From: JADKHR01 sp041917295 | GTDB taxonomy: Bacteria; Elusimicrobiota; Elusimicrobia; FEN-1173 | Assembly (NCBI GenBank): GCA_041917295.1 | Contig: JAYRXX010000059.1 | Location: 1-64,000, forward strand | Direction: 5' to 3' | Length of the DNA: 64,000 nucleotides | Program-made: the position numbers and the translations under genes | Shown: piece after piece, positions 52,747 to 60,881 of the stretch | How the letters are laid out: every line of letters starts with the position of its first letter | Numbering within the stretch: the first letter of the stretch is position 1 | The notes under the pieces: model-generated | What the model was told of the DNA's origin: nothing | The model's database searches: none | The model's input: only the letters and a program-made list of their open reading frames with translations

Positions 52747-53340
52747 ATGGCGACTTTGACAGATCGGCAAAAAGAAATTTATGGTTTCATTGTCCGGCAA
52801 ATCCACAAGTCCGGGATCCCCCCCACGGTCCGGGAAATTGCCGGGCACTTTGATGTGTTTCCGAAAGCGATCCAGGACCATTTGGCGGCGTTGGAAAAAA
52901 AAGGCGTGTTGCGCCGCGCCAAAGATCGCGCCCGGGGATTAATGGTGGCGGCGCGCCAATCCGTGGAAAACAAAGTCTCGCTTCCCATTCTGGGACGAGT
53001 TCCCGCCGGGTTGCCGTTGGAAGCGATTTCGGAAGTGGAAGATTATTTAGCGGTGGACGAGGCCATGGCCAAACGGGCCAACTTTGTGCTTCGGGTGAAA
53101 GGCGACAGCATGTCCCCCCACATTCTGGACGGCGACATGGTGCTGGTTCAAAACACGCCCATTGCGAACAACGGCGACATTGTGGTGGCCACCGTGGACG
53201 ACGACGAAGCCACGGTCAAACGGCTCCGCCACGGCGGCCGCGAAACGTTTTTGGAACCGATCAATCCCGCGTATCCCATTCTGCGCGGCCGCATCGCCGT
53301 CATCGGCAAAGTCACCAGCCTCATCCGAACCTTTTTTTAG
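52747..53340 (+). CDS. lexA: LexA-family SOS repressor
   Basis: 197 residues. Winged-helix DNA-binding domain (TDRQKEIYGFIVRQIHKSG, PTVREIAGHF), then an S24 peptidase domain with cleavage site Ala87-Gly88 (GRVPAGLP), nucleophile Ser121 (GDSMSP) and Lys158 (ATVKRL); all self-cleavage residues are present. It should repress SOS genes until RecA filaments trigger autocleavage. It lies 31 bases after the polymerase but has its own promoter. The recognition helix (KAIQDHLAALEKKG) differs from E. coli LexA, so a different operator is expected. Confidence 0.94.
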   Translation: MATLTDRQKEIYGFIVRQIHKSGIPPTVREIAGHFDVFPKAIQDHLAALEKKGVLRRAKDRARGLMVAARQSVENKVSLPILGRVPAGLPLEAISEVEDYLAVDEAMAKRANFVLRVKGDSMSPHILDGDMVLVQNTPIANNGDIVVATVDDDEATVKRLRHGGRETFLEPINPAYPILRGRIAVIGKVTSLIRTFF

Positions 53341-53341
53341 G

Positions 53342-53497
53342 AGCCTGTTCAACATAAGCTTTTCGGCTGCAAATTTGGCTGTCGGCCTGCGCCTTCGCCG
53401 AAAAACTCCTCCGTATCTTCAAAATACGACGTCAATTTTCGGCTTCGGCTCGGCTCGACATCCAAATTTTCTCTCGAAGTCTTATGTTGGACAGGCT
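53342..53497. mobile_element. 156-bp palindromic element (MITE-like)
   Basis: AGCCTGTTCAACATAAG (53342-53358) and CTTATGTTGGACAGGCT (53481-53497) are inverted repeats matching at 16 of 17 positions. The interior continues the symmetry in part (TGCAAATTTGG with CCAAATTT, CGCCGAAAA with ATTTTCGGC, CCGTAT with ATACG), so the RNA would form one long imperfect hairpin. No open frame. It fills the gap between convergent lexA and the sulfatase gene. Confidence 0.7.
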
Positions 53498-53504
53498 TCT
53501 AGCC

Positions 53505-55433
53505 TTAAATTTTCCGTCGCGCAATCGCACTTCGGACCGAAGCGGGGACGTCCATCCGCAAGGCGCCCGATTTAAAAGCGCGGGCTGCTGTTTGGTAATA
53601 GGCGACGGCTTCTCGAACAAACCTCTCGTTAACAGGCGCGGGCGATTGTTCGAGCGTCTGAAGATTGACGGCGAAGCTTTCCACACCGCGCTTGGGAAGA
53701 AGGACGGTCAAAATCCCGTCACGCAGATATCCCAGGTTTTGGTAATTGCTAACGAAGGTTCTGTTAAGGGGAGGTCCTGGCTCAAAAAAAGACCTTCCAA
53801 AAAAATGATCGTCTCCCCGTTTGCCCAACGCCTCGATCAGGGTGGGGGCCAGATCGATCTGGCTGTAGATGTTTGTGCACACATCCGGGGCGACGATATC
53901 AGGCCCATAAAAAATGAGCGGGATGAGATAGCGATCAACCGGAAGGTCCGTTTTTCCCGCGGCCGATGCGCAGTGATCGGCGGTAATAACAAAAAGTGTT
54001 TCCTTAAACCAGGGCTGTTGCCGGGCTTGTTGAATGAACTGGCTGATGGCGAAATCGCTGTATTTCACCGCGCCGGCTCTGCCGCCGGGTGACGGGATGT
54101 CGATGCGCCCCTTTGGATAGGTGAAGGGTCGATGGTTGGAGGTGGTCATGACGTGGGCAAAAAATGGCTTTTTTTCTAAAGCGGCTCGGTTTAGAATTTG
54201 GACGGTGTTTTGGAATAACGTTTCATCTGCCACGCCCCAAATATTTTCAAAAGCAACGGAGTCTTTTGGAAAAGAAGACCGGTCCACAATTTCGTAATCG
54301 TTTCCATTAAAGTAAGCGTTCATATTGTCGAAGTAACCATAGCCGCCGTAAATGAAAAAGGTGGAGGTCCCCTGTCGTTTAAGAATCTGGCCAAGAGTGG
54401 AGAGATGCTCATTGCCGGGACGGCGAACGATGGCTTGTCCCGGGACGGGGGGCGTGCCAAGGGATAGGGCTTCCAGTCCTCGGACCGTGCGGGTTCCCGT
54501 GGCGAAAAATCGCGTAAACATGAGGCCTTCCCGGGCCAGTCGATCCAGATGGGGTGTCCATCCCCCCTTTCCTCCGTAAGCTCCCACGAAAGAAGCCGAA
54601 AGACTTTCCACGGAAATCAGCACAATGTTTTTCGGGCGCCTTTTAAATAACATGGGGTCACTGGCGGGGTCATCCATATCGCCTTGAAGAGCGGACGAGA
54701 GAGGAACGCGCTCGACACCGAGGGTTTGAAGAACGGCATCCGCTTCTTTTTGGGGAAGAGTTTGATAAAACGTGTCGTAATCGATTTCATTACGTCTTAA
54801 CGCCGCCGCAAACGTGAAGAGCCCGTTCCCCGAAAGTTCCTCGGCGTAGGCGTTGCCCAGACCTTTCATCTGATCCACATTGGCCGTCCCAAGTCCAAAG
54901 CATGGAACCAGCAGCGCCGTGACCGCCAAAAACCATCTCTCCCGAGACCGAGGAACTCTCGCGACTCGGCGGCGCCCAAAGGCCAACACAATCCAGGTGA
55001 TGGCCGTAGCACCCAATCCGATGGCGAAAAAAATTAAGCCCATGGGATAGGACTCACGGATGTTGCCAATGACCTCGTGGGAATATAGAAGATAATCCAC
55101 AGCGATAAAATTAAGACGAGTAGAAAATTCCAACCAAAAGGCGAGTTCAAGGACTGCCAAAAAGAGCAAAAAGGCAGACAGGCCCCAAACTCCGGTGACT
55201 TGAACCAGGCGAAATAATTTTGTCCCGCGCCAGGGGCTCGGACACAGGGCCCTGGCGAGGCACGCGGGGGCCGCCAGTGTGGCGGCAACGATCGTGTCAA
55301 ACCAAAGCCCTTTAAGTATAACGGCGGGCCAAAGCAGAAAAGCGACGTCCCCTCCATTGACGAGCATCAGGCCGAGTCGCGTCAGTGTGGATATCGCGAT
55401 GACGGAAATGAACACAAGAAATACCGAGGGCAC
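53505..55433 (-). CDS. LTA-synthase-like membrane sulfatase
   Basis: 643 residues from the GTG at 55433 (GAGG upstream). Five N-terminal helices are followed by an alkaline-phosphatase-fold domain: ISVESLSASFVG (metal Glu), GTRTVRGLEAL (nucleophile Thr), HVMTTSNHRPF and VITADHC. The family transfers phosphoglycerol or phosphoethanolamine groups to envelope glycans or lipids. The start lies two bases past the NUDIX stop, so the two are probably coupled. Exact donor and acceptor unknown. Confidence 0.88.
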   Translation of the reverse strand: MPSVFLVFISVIAISTLTRLGLMLVNGGDVAFLLWPAVILKGLWFDTIVAATLAAPACLARALCPSPWRGTKLFRLVQVTGVWGLSAFLLFLAVLELAFWLEFSTRLNFIAVDYLLYSHEVIGNIRESYPMGLIFFAIGLGATAITWIVLAFGRRRVARVPRSRERWFLAVTALLVPCFGLGTANVDQMKGLGNAYAEELSGNGLFTFAAALRRNEIDYDTFYQTLPQKEADAVLQTLGVERVPLSSALQGDMDDPASDPMLFKRRPKNIVLISVESLSASFVGAYGGKGGWTPHLDRLAREGLMFTRFFATGTRTVRGLEALSLGTPPVPGQAIVRRPGNEHLSTLGQILKRQGTSTFFIYGGYGYFDNMNAYFNGNDYEIVDRSSFPKDSVAFENIWGVADETLFQNTVQILNRAALEKKPFFAHVMTTSNHRPFTYPKGRIDIPSPGGRAGAVKYSDFAISQFIQQARQQPWFKETLFVITADHCASAAGKTDLPVDRYLIPLIFYGPDIVAPDVCTNIYSQIDLAPTLIEALGKRGDDHFFGRSFFEPGPPLNRTFVSNYQNLGYLRDGILTVLLPKRGVESFAVNLQTLEQSPAPVNERFVREAVAYYQTAARAFKSGALRMDVPASVRSAIARRKI

Positions 55434-55435
55434 TC

Positions 55436-56020
55436 CTATTTCCTCTTGGTTTCTTTGGCCTGGGTCCAATCGTGAAGGGCGTCGCGGGTGCTTCGGAAGG
55501 CCAGGGTTTTCCAGGGGATTTCTTTTTTGGAAAACAGTTTCACTTCGAGGGATTCCGGGCCGGGGGCGGGGGTTTGGGTGAGAACGGTGGCGGGGAACAC
55601 AATCGTTACGGTGGCCGCGTCGGGATAAGAATATAACCGCGAGACACCCGCCAATTTTACCCGCGCGCGGATTTCTTCCCAGGTTTCTCGTTGGGCGCAC
55701 TCTTCAACGGTTTCCCCCAGCTCCATATAGCCGGCGGGAAACGTCCACAGCCCGTACCCCGGTTCGATCGCTCGACGCAAGAGAAATATCTTTCCGTCTT
55801 TGACCGGCAGAGTGGCCCCCACAATTTTCGGGTTTTGGTAGGCGATCAGCTTGCATTCCGAGCAAACCAACCGGTTTTTCTCTTCAATTTGGACGTATTC
55901 CCACAACAACAATTCCCCGCACCGAAAACAGTGGCGAACATCTTTGGTGAGGTGTTTCCATGTTCGGGAGGCTCTTTGAGCGAAACCGGAACGGGTTTTA
56001 GTGATTTTGCGTTTCACCAT
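55436..56020 (-). CDS. NUDIX hydrolase with N-terminal zinc ribbon
   Basis: 194 residues. A CFRCG ... CSEC zinc ribbon (about 31-57) precedes the NUDIX box GYMELGETVEECAQRETWEE. Similar to NADH pyrophosphatase/ADP-ribose hydrolase-like enzymes. The last helix before the box carries FPAGYMELGE. Overlaps the DUF309 gene by 23 bases at its start. Confidence 0.9.
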   Translation of the reverse strand: MVKRKITKTRSGFAQRASRTWKHLTKDVRHCFRCGELLLWEYVQIEEKNRLVCSECKLIAYQNPKIVGATLPVKDGKIFLLRRAIEPGYGLWTFPAGYMELGETVEECAQRETWEEIRARVKLAGVSRLYSYPDAATVTIVFPATVLTQTPAPGPESLEVKLFSKKEIPWKTLAFRSTRDALHDWTQAKETKRK

Positions 56021-56417
56021 GGGACAGTATTAGAGCAAATGCCAACTCCGACGTGTAGGGTTTTTTGATCGGGCCGTTTCCCCCCCGCCCGGAAAGGCGA
56101 GCCATGGGAACGTCCAGAAGACCTTCCATGGTTTTGGTGAATCGGGTTTTTAAATCGGTCAAGTTGAGCCCCAAATGGTCCGATCCGTAGGGGGCCAGCA
56201 ATTCCATTCCCGATCCGTAAAGGATGCGCGCCCCGCGGGTGTTGCCCACCTGCAAATGGTGCATGGCGCTGGCCACCTGGATGAGTCCTTGGAAAAAGTT
56301 TCGGTTAAGCCCATAGGTTTCGTGCCAGAGCTCTTCCCAGACTTCGTGGGCCTCAAAAAAAAGTTCACGGTTAAACAGCAACACGCCCACTTCAAAACGA
56401 ACGTCCACGGCGGTCAT
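55998..56417 (-). CDS. DUF309 protein
   Basis: 139 residues with the signature LFFEAHEVWEELWHE and FFQGLIQVASAMHHLQVGNTRGA. DUF309 is a small helical family of unknown function. The ATG at 56417 overlaps the nth stop (ATGA). The 3' end runs 23 bases into the NUDIX frame. Confidence 0.88.
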   Translation of the reverse strand: MTAVDVRFEVGVLLFNRELFFEAHEVWEELWHETYGLNRNFFQGLIQVASAMHHLQVGNTRGARILYGSGMELLAPYGSDHLGLNLTDLKTRFTKTMEGLLDVPMARLSGRGGNGPIKKPYTSELAFALILSHGETQNH

Positions 56418-57037
56418 AGGGTTCCCGCCGACGGGCACAGGGCGCGAACAGGGCAAATGTCGCATCGGGGTCGAAGAGCCGAGCACACCGCCCGCCCGTG
56501 GGCGATGAGCGCGTGGCTGAACCACACCCACTCTTTTTGAGGAATTTTTTTCATAAGGTCCCTTTCGATTTTCACGGGATCCGTTTGGCGTGTCAGCCCC
56601 AACCGCCGGGCCAACCGTTTAACGTGGGTGTCCACCACAATTCCCGCGGCCACCCCGAACCCCGTGCCCAACACCACATTGGCGGTTTTACGGGCCACGC
56701 CGCGCAGGGCCAACAACTGGTCCATGTCGGGGGGCACCTGGCCGCCGTGCCGTTCCACCAAAAAACGGGACGTCATAACAATCGATTTGGCTTTCTGCCG
56801 GAAAAAACCCGTGGACCGAATCACCTTTTCCACCTTCGGCAAAGAGGCCGACCCCAACTTTTCGGGGGAGGGGTATTTTTTGAACAGCACCGCCGTGACC
56901 TGGTTGACCCGTTCGTCGGTGCATTGGGCCGATAAAATGGTCGCAATCAAGAGCTGAAACGGGCCGTTATGAACCAAGGCGCATCGCGGCCGGGGATAGG
57001 ACGTGTGGAGAGCCTCCAAAAGGGTGTCCCGGGACAT
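56414..57037 (-). CDS. nth: Endonuclease III
   Basis: 207 residues. Helix-hairpin-helix LLALRGVARKTANVVLG with the catalytic Lys, catalytic Asp in IVVDTHVKRL, and the [4Fe-4S] loop CSALRPRCDICPVRALC. A bifunctional glycosylase/AP lyase that removes oxidised pyrimidines. First gene of a minus-strand run nth-DUF309-NUDIX-sulfatase with overlaps throughout. Confidence 0.95.
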   Translation of the reverse strand: MSRDTLLEALHTSYPRPRCALVHNGPFQLLIATILSAQCTDERVNQVTAVLFKKYPSPEKLGSASLPKVEKVIRSTGFFRQKAKSIVMTSRFLVERHGGQVPPDMDQLLALRGVARKTANVVLGTGFGVAAGIVVDTHVKRLARRLGLTRQTDPVKIERDLMKKIPQKEWVWFSHALIAHGRAVCSALRPRCDICPVRALCPSAGTL

Positions 57038-57096
57038 GGGCGGATTTTAGCAATTCATTATCGCATTGCCAGAGACGATAGAGTACAATAGTCACT

Positions 57097-57687
57097 ATGA
57101 AAATTTATACAAAAGTGGGAGACGGCGGCAAGACTTTATTGTTCGGGGGCGAAAAGGTGTGGAAGGATCATCCCCGCGTGATGGCCTACGGCGATGTGGA
57201 CGAGTTGAACTCGCTTTTGGGATGGGCGATTTGTCTGACGGCCGATGGGGAGATTTTGAAGATTTTGACGCGCTTGCAAAACGAACTGTTTGTGTTGGGC
57301 GCCGACCTGGCGACCCCCCGATCGGCGCGTTTGGCCAAACGTGTCCCCCGCGTGGGGCCCCGCCACATCCAGGCGCTGGAAAAGGCCATCGATCGTGTTT
57401 CAGCGGGGCTTCCGCCCCTGACACACTTTATTCTTCCGGGAGGGGACGCGTTGGGGGCCGCTCTTCACATTGCGCGCGCGGTCTGCCGCCGTGCTGAGAG
57501 GGCTTTGGTCCCGATCGTGGGATCCGACAAAACCGTCCGGTCCGCCCAAATTTACATGAACCGGCTGTCGGATTTTCTGTTCGTGTTGGCTCGACACGCC
57601 AACCGAAAAGCCAACGTTCCCGAAACGCCTTGGGTCCCCGAGGTCAGACGGGTGGCTTCAAAATCGCGCCTTTCGACCCGGACGTGA
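57097..57687 (+). CDS. Cob(I)alamin adenosyltransferase (PduO/MMAB type)
   Basis: 196 residues starting MKIYTKVGDGGKTLLFGGE, with DELNSLLGWA, FILPGGDALGAALHIARAVCRRAER and NRLSDFLFVLAR, all typical of PduO-type enzymes. Makes adenosylcobalamin from cob(I)alamin and ATP. No other cobalamin gene is nearby. The ATG lies 7 bases after TACAAT (57084-57089) with no ribosome site. Its last 44 bases overlap the convergent ilvD. Confidence 0.92.
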   Translation: MKIYTKVGDGGKTLLFGGEKVWKDHPRVMAYGDVDELNSLLGWAICLTADGEILKILTRLQNELFVLGADLATPRSARLAKRVPRVGPRHIQALEKAIDRVSAGLPPLTHFILPGGDALGAALHIARAVCRRAERALVPIVGSDKTVRSAQIYMNRLSDFLFVLARHANRKANVPETPWVPEVRRVASKSRLSTRT

Positions 57688-59341
57688 CCAGCGCCGCGTA
57701 ACGGGCCAACCAGCCGGTTTCTTTCTGTTTTCGGGGTTTCCACTTTTTGGCGCGTTTGGCCATTTCGGCTTTCGAAAGAGCGACGGACAGTTCCTGTTTT
57801 TCGGCGTCGATGGTGACCCTGTCTCCGTTTTTCAGATGGGCGATGGGGCCGCCCACGGCCGCTTCCGGGCAGACATGGCCCACCACCCGACCGTGACTTC
57901 CTCCGGAAAAACGTCCGTCCGTTAAGAGCCCCACTTTGTCGCCCAACCCTTTCCCCGATAGAATGGCCGTCAAGGAAAGCATCTCCCGCATGCCCGGCCC
58001 TCCTTTGGGCCCTTCGTAGCGGACCACCACCACATCGCCGGCCCCGATTTCCCCGTTCAGCGCGGCTTGGGTGGCGGCTTCTTCCCCGTCGAACACTTTG
58101 GCGGGTCCGGTGATTTTTGTATTCGACAGTCCCCCCACCTTCGCCACGGCGCCCTCGGGTGCCAAATTGCCTTTTAAGATCACCAGCGGGCCCGTGGACC
58201 GTAACGGATTGGTGAGCGGGCGAATTACTTTTTGGTCCGGTGCCAAGTCAGGGAATTTGGCCAGATTTTCAGCCAGTGTTTTGCCCGTGACCGTCAAGGC
58301 GGACCCGTCGATCAATTTTTCTTTAATCATCATCTTAAGAACGCCCGGCACCCCGCCGGCCCGGTGGAGGTCAAACATGACGTAACGGCCCGACGGTTTT
58401 AAATCCGCCAAATGGGGTGTCCGTTTGGCGATCCGCGTGAAGTCCGCCAACGTCAACCGGATCCCGAAAGCGTGGGCGATGGCGATCAAATGCAACACCG
58501 CGTTGGTGGACCCGCCCAACACCATCACCAGCGCAATGGCGTTTTCAAAAGAGGTTTTGGTCACGATGTCCCGGGGCCTCAGGCCCGCTTTGACCAAATT
58601 CACCACGGCGCGACCGGCCTGCTCGCATTCGGCCGTTTTTTCCGTGGATTCCGCCGGGTAGGAGGAACTGGCCGGCAAACTCATCCCCAACGTTTCGATG
58701 GCCGACGCCATGGTGTTGGCGGTGTACATCCCCCCGCACGAACCGGGCCCCGGACACGCGGCGCATTCAATGTCTTTCACGGCTTTTTCGTCGATGAGTT
58801 TGTTGTTGTACTGGCCGACCGCCTCAAAAATACTAACGATGTCCACGTCTTTGCCGTTGACCTGGCCGGGGCGGATGGTTCCCCCGTAGACAAAAACCGC
58901 CGGCACGTTCATCCGGCCCATGGCCATGAGACAGCCCGGCATGTTTTTGTCGCATCCGCCGATGGCCACGAATCCGTCCATCCGTTGGGCCCCCACCACC
59001 GTCTCGATGGAGTCGGCGATGATTTCCCGACTGGGAAGGGAATAGCGCATCCCCGGCGTTCCCATGGAAATCCCATCGGAGACCGTAATGGTGTTGAATA
59101 TCTGGGGAGCGCCCCCCGCCGCTTTGGCCCCGGCTTTGGCGGACACGGCCAGCCCGTTGATGTGAACGTTGCAGGGCGTGATTTCGCTCCAGGTGCTCGC
59201 CACGCCGATGAGCGGTTTTAAAAAGTCGTCGTCCGTGAACCCCACGTCACGCAACATCGCGCGGTTGGGCGAACGGTGAATTCCTTCAGTGATCGCTCGG
59301 CTTTGGGAACGCGGATCCGGTTTTTTTTCGTGAGGGGCCAT
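57644..59341 (-). CDS. ilvD: Dihydroxy-acid dehydratase
   Basis: 565 residues with the Fe-S cysteines in CDKNMPGC and CPGPGSCGGMYTANTM and the late GRFSGGSHGRVVGHV. Third step of branched-chain amino-acid synthesis. Tail-to-tail overlap of 44 bases with the adenosyltransferase gene. Full length; no other ilv genes in view. Confidence 0.96.
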   Translation of the reverse strand: MAPHEKKPDPRSQSRAITEGIHRSPNRAMLRDVGFTDDDFLKPLIGVASTWSEITPCNVHINGLAVSAKAGAKAAGGAPQIFNTITVSDGISMGTPGMRYSLPSREIIADSIETVVGAQRMDGFVAIGGCDKNMPGCLMAMGRMNVPAVFVYGGTIRPGQVNGKDVDIVSIFEAVGQYNNKLIDEKAVKDIECAACPGPGSCGGMYTANTMASAIETLGMSLPASSSYPAESTEKTAECEQAGRAVVNLVKAGLRPRDIVTKTSFENAIALVMVLGGSTNAVLHLIAIAHAFGIRLTLADFTRIAKRTPHLADLKPSGRYVMFDLHRAGGVPGVLKMMIKEKLIDGSALTVTGKTLAENLAKFPDLAPDQKVIRPLTNPLRSTGPLVILKGNLAPEGAVAKVGGLSNTKITGPAKVFDGEEAATQAALNGEIGAGDVVVVRYEGPKGGPGMREMLSLTAILSGKGLGDKVGLLTDGRFSGGSHGRVVGHVCPEAAVGGPIAHLKNGDRVTIDAEKQELSVALSKAEMAKRAKKWKPRKQKETGWLARYAALVTSGSKGAILKPPV

Positions 59342-59364
59342 GGGGAATCTCTCCTAAGGGTTCG

Positions 59365-60201
59365 TCAACCTTTCATTTCTTTCATGATCAATTTTTCCAA
59401 TTTCAAAATGTCCGCCCGGTCCGGGGTGTCGCCGGCGTTTTGCAAATACAGTTCCAAATCGGCCAGGGCCGGCTGGTAATGTTTCAAATGGTAGCGCACC
59501 AATCCCCGGTCGCGCACGTGGGCCCATTCGTCCGGCGCGCACAAAACCATTTTGTCGATGACCGCGTGGCCCTTGGCGAACGAGCGGGATTCCATATAGA
59601 TGTTTTTTAGGTTCGTCAGCAAACGAATTAAAATACCTCGCGGTGTCAGGGGTTCCAGATGGTTCGGCGTGAGCGCCATTTGGCCGTCAAAAATTTTGGC
59701 CACCCGGTCGGCGCAGTCTTTCACCGTCATCAACTCGCCTTGATGATATGGATCCACATACAAGGTCCTTCCCGGGGTAACCAACCCCGCGATGAAATGG
59801 CCGGGCAACCCGATCCCGACCAGGGGGATGTCGGCCCGCCGCCCGACCTCCATGTAAAGAATCGACAAAGTGATGGGGATACCCAACCGGCGATCCAACA
59901 CTTCGTTGATAAAACTGTTGCGCGGGTCGTAGTAGTCGTCGGTGTTGCCCTTAAAATCTTCTTCATCAAACAAGACCCGATTGAGCGCGGCCACCAACAC
60001 CATCGGATCGCGGCCCGCCGATGTTTCTTTCGCCACGCGGACGGCCAACGCGTCCACTTTTTTTAAATAGGGAGTCGGGTCCAAAGCCGGGTATTCGTCT
60101 TGGGCAATGAGAAGGGACGCCCGCACCAAATCCACGGCGCTGTCCCGACCTTTAAGAATCTGGGCCAATTCGTCCCGGGGTGTTTTTGGCTTTTGGGTCA
60201 T
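59365..60201 (-). CDS. SirB1/transglutaminase-like TPR protein
   Basis: 278 residues. The central SirB1 domain has DDYYDPRNSFINEVLDRRLG and IPITLSILYMEVGRR; GLPGHFIAGL and YVDPYHQGELM follow (His and Asp of a degraded transglutaminase triad). A C-terminal TPR-like part closes the protein. Function in the cell is uncertain; the family is widespread. The start overlaps the HAD gene stop by 4 bases. Confidence 0.87.
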   Translation of the reverse strand: MTQKPKTPRDELAQILKGRDSAVDLVRASLLIAQDEYPALDPTPYLKKVDALAVRVAKETSAGRDPMVLVAALNRVLFDEEDFKGNTDDYYDPRNSFINEVLDRRLGIPITLSILYMEVGRRADIPLVGIGLPGHFIAGLVTPGRTLYVDPYHQGELMTVKDCADRVAKIFDGQMALTPNHLEPLTPRGILIRLLTNLKNIYMESRSFAKGHAVIDKMVLCAPDEWAHVRDRGLVRYHLKHYQPALADLELYLQNAGDTPDRADILKLEKLIMKEMKG

Positions 60202-60881
60202 GACGAAAAAAGTCCTTCCAATTCTTTGATTCGGATGGCCGTTAAGACCGGCACGACCCGATCGGCGCCGGCCAGTTCCTCGGCCGAATAGGTGGTGGTG
60301 ACACCCACCACTTTCATCCCCGCCGCGTGGGCAGACAACAGCCCGTGTTTGGAATCCTCCACCACCAAGCAGTCCGAGGGCCGGATATTTTTTTCAGGGT
60401 GTTTTTTGTTTAATTCCGAAAGCGCCTTGAGATACGCGTCGGGGGCGGGTTTGCTGCGGGTGACGTCTTCGGCGGCAACCACCGCGTCGAAATAGTGCTT
60501 GATTCCCGCGGCGTCCAGCATCAACAACACCTCGTCCCGGAGCGCCCCCGAGGCCATGGCCAAGGGATAACGCTGCGACGCGGCCATCACAAATTCCACC
60601 ACCCCCGGCAGGATCACCAGGTTGTGGGCGGCCGTTTTTTGGTAGAGCGCCGTTTTCTCAGCGATAAGCCGTGCTCGGTGGGAGTCGCTCAACGGTTTTC
60701 CTCGGGCCGCAAACACCGCGTCAAAACATCCCCGGTCGTCCATGGCCAAATACTTTTCCACGTAGTCCGCCTGGGGCAACTCGATGCCTTCCGGTTCCAG
60801 CACTTTTTTGAATAGGGCAAAGTGCAAATGTTCGGAATCCGCGATCACACCGTCGCAATCAAAAATAATGGCTTTTAGCAC
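60198..60881 (-). CDS. HAD-superfamily phosphatase (beta-phosphoglucomutase-like)
   Basis: 227 residues. DxD motif IIFDCDGVIADSE, cap domain, motif II MASGALRD, Lys in RSKPAPDAYL and motif IV VVEDSKHGLLSAHAAGM. A small sugar-phosphate phosphatase or mutase is likely. Overlaps the HpnE-like gene by 7 bases and the SirB1 gene by 4. Confidence 0.9.
   Translation of the reverse strand: MLKAIIFDCDGVIADSEHLHFALFKKVLEPEGIELPQADYVEKYLAMDDRGCFDAVFAARGKPLSDSHRARLIAEKTALYQKTAAHNLVILPGVVEFVMAASQRYPLAMASGALRDEVLLMLDAAGIKHYFDAVVAAEDVTRSKPAPDAYLKALSELNKKHPEKNIRPSDCLVVEDSKHGLLSAHAAGMKVVGVTTTYSAEELAGADRVVPVLTAIRIKELEGLFSS

Noticed and set aside
58412..59221. 269-codon plus-strand frame opposite ilvD
   Set aside because: Gly/His/Arg-rich antisense shadow of a clearly identified ilvD.
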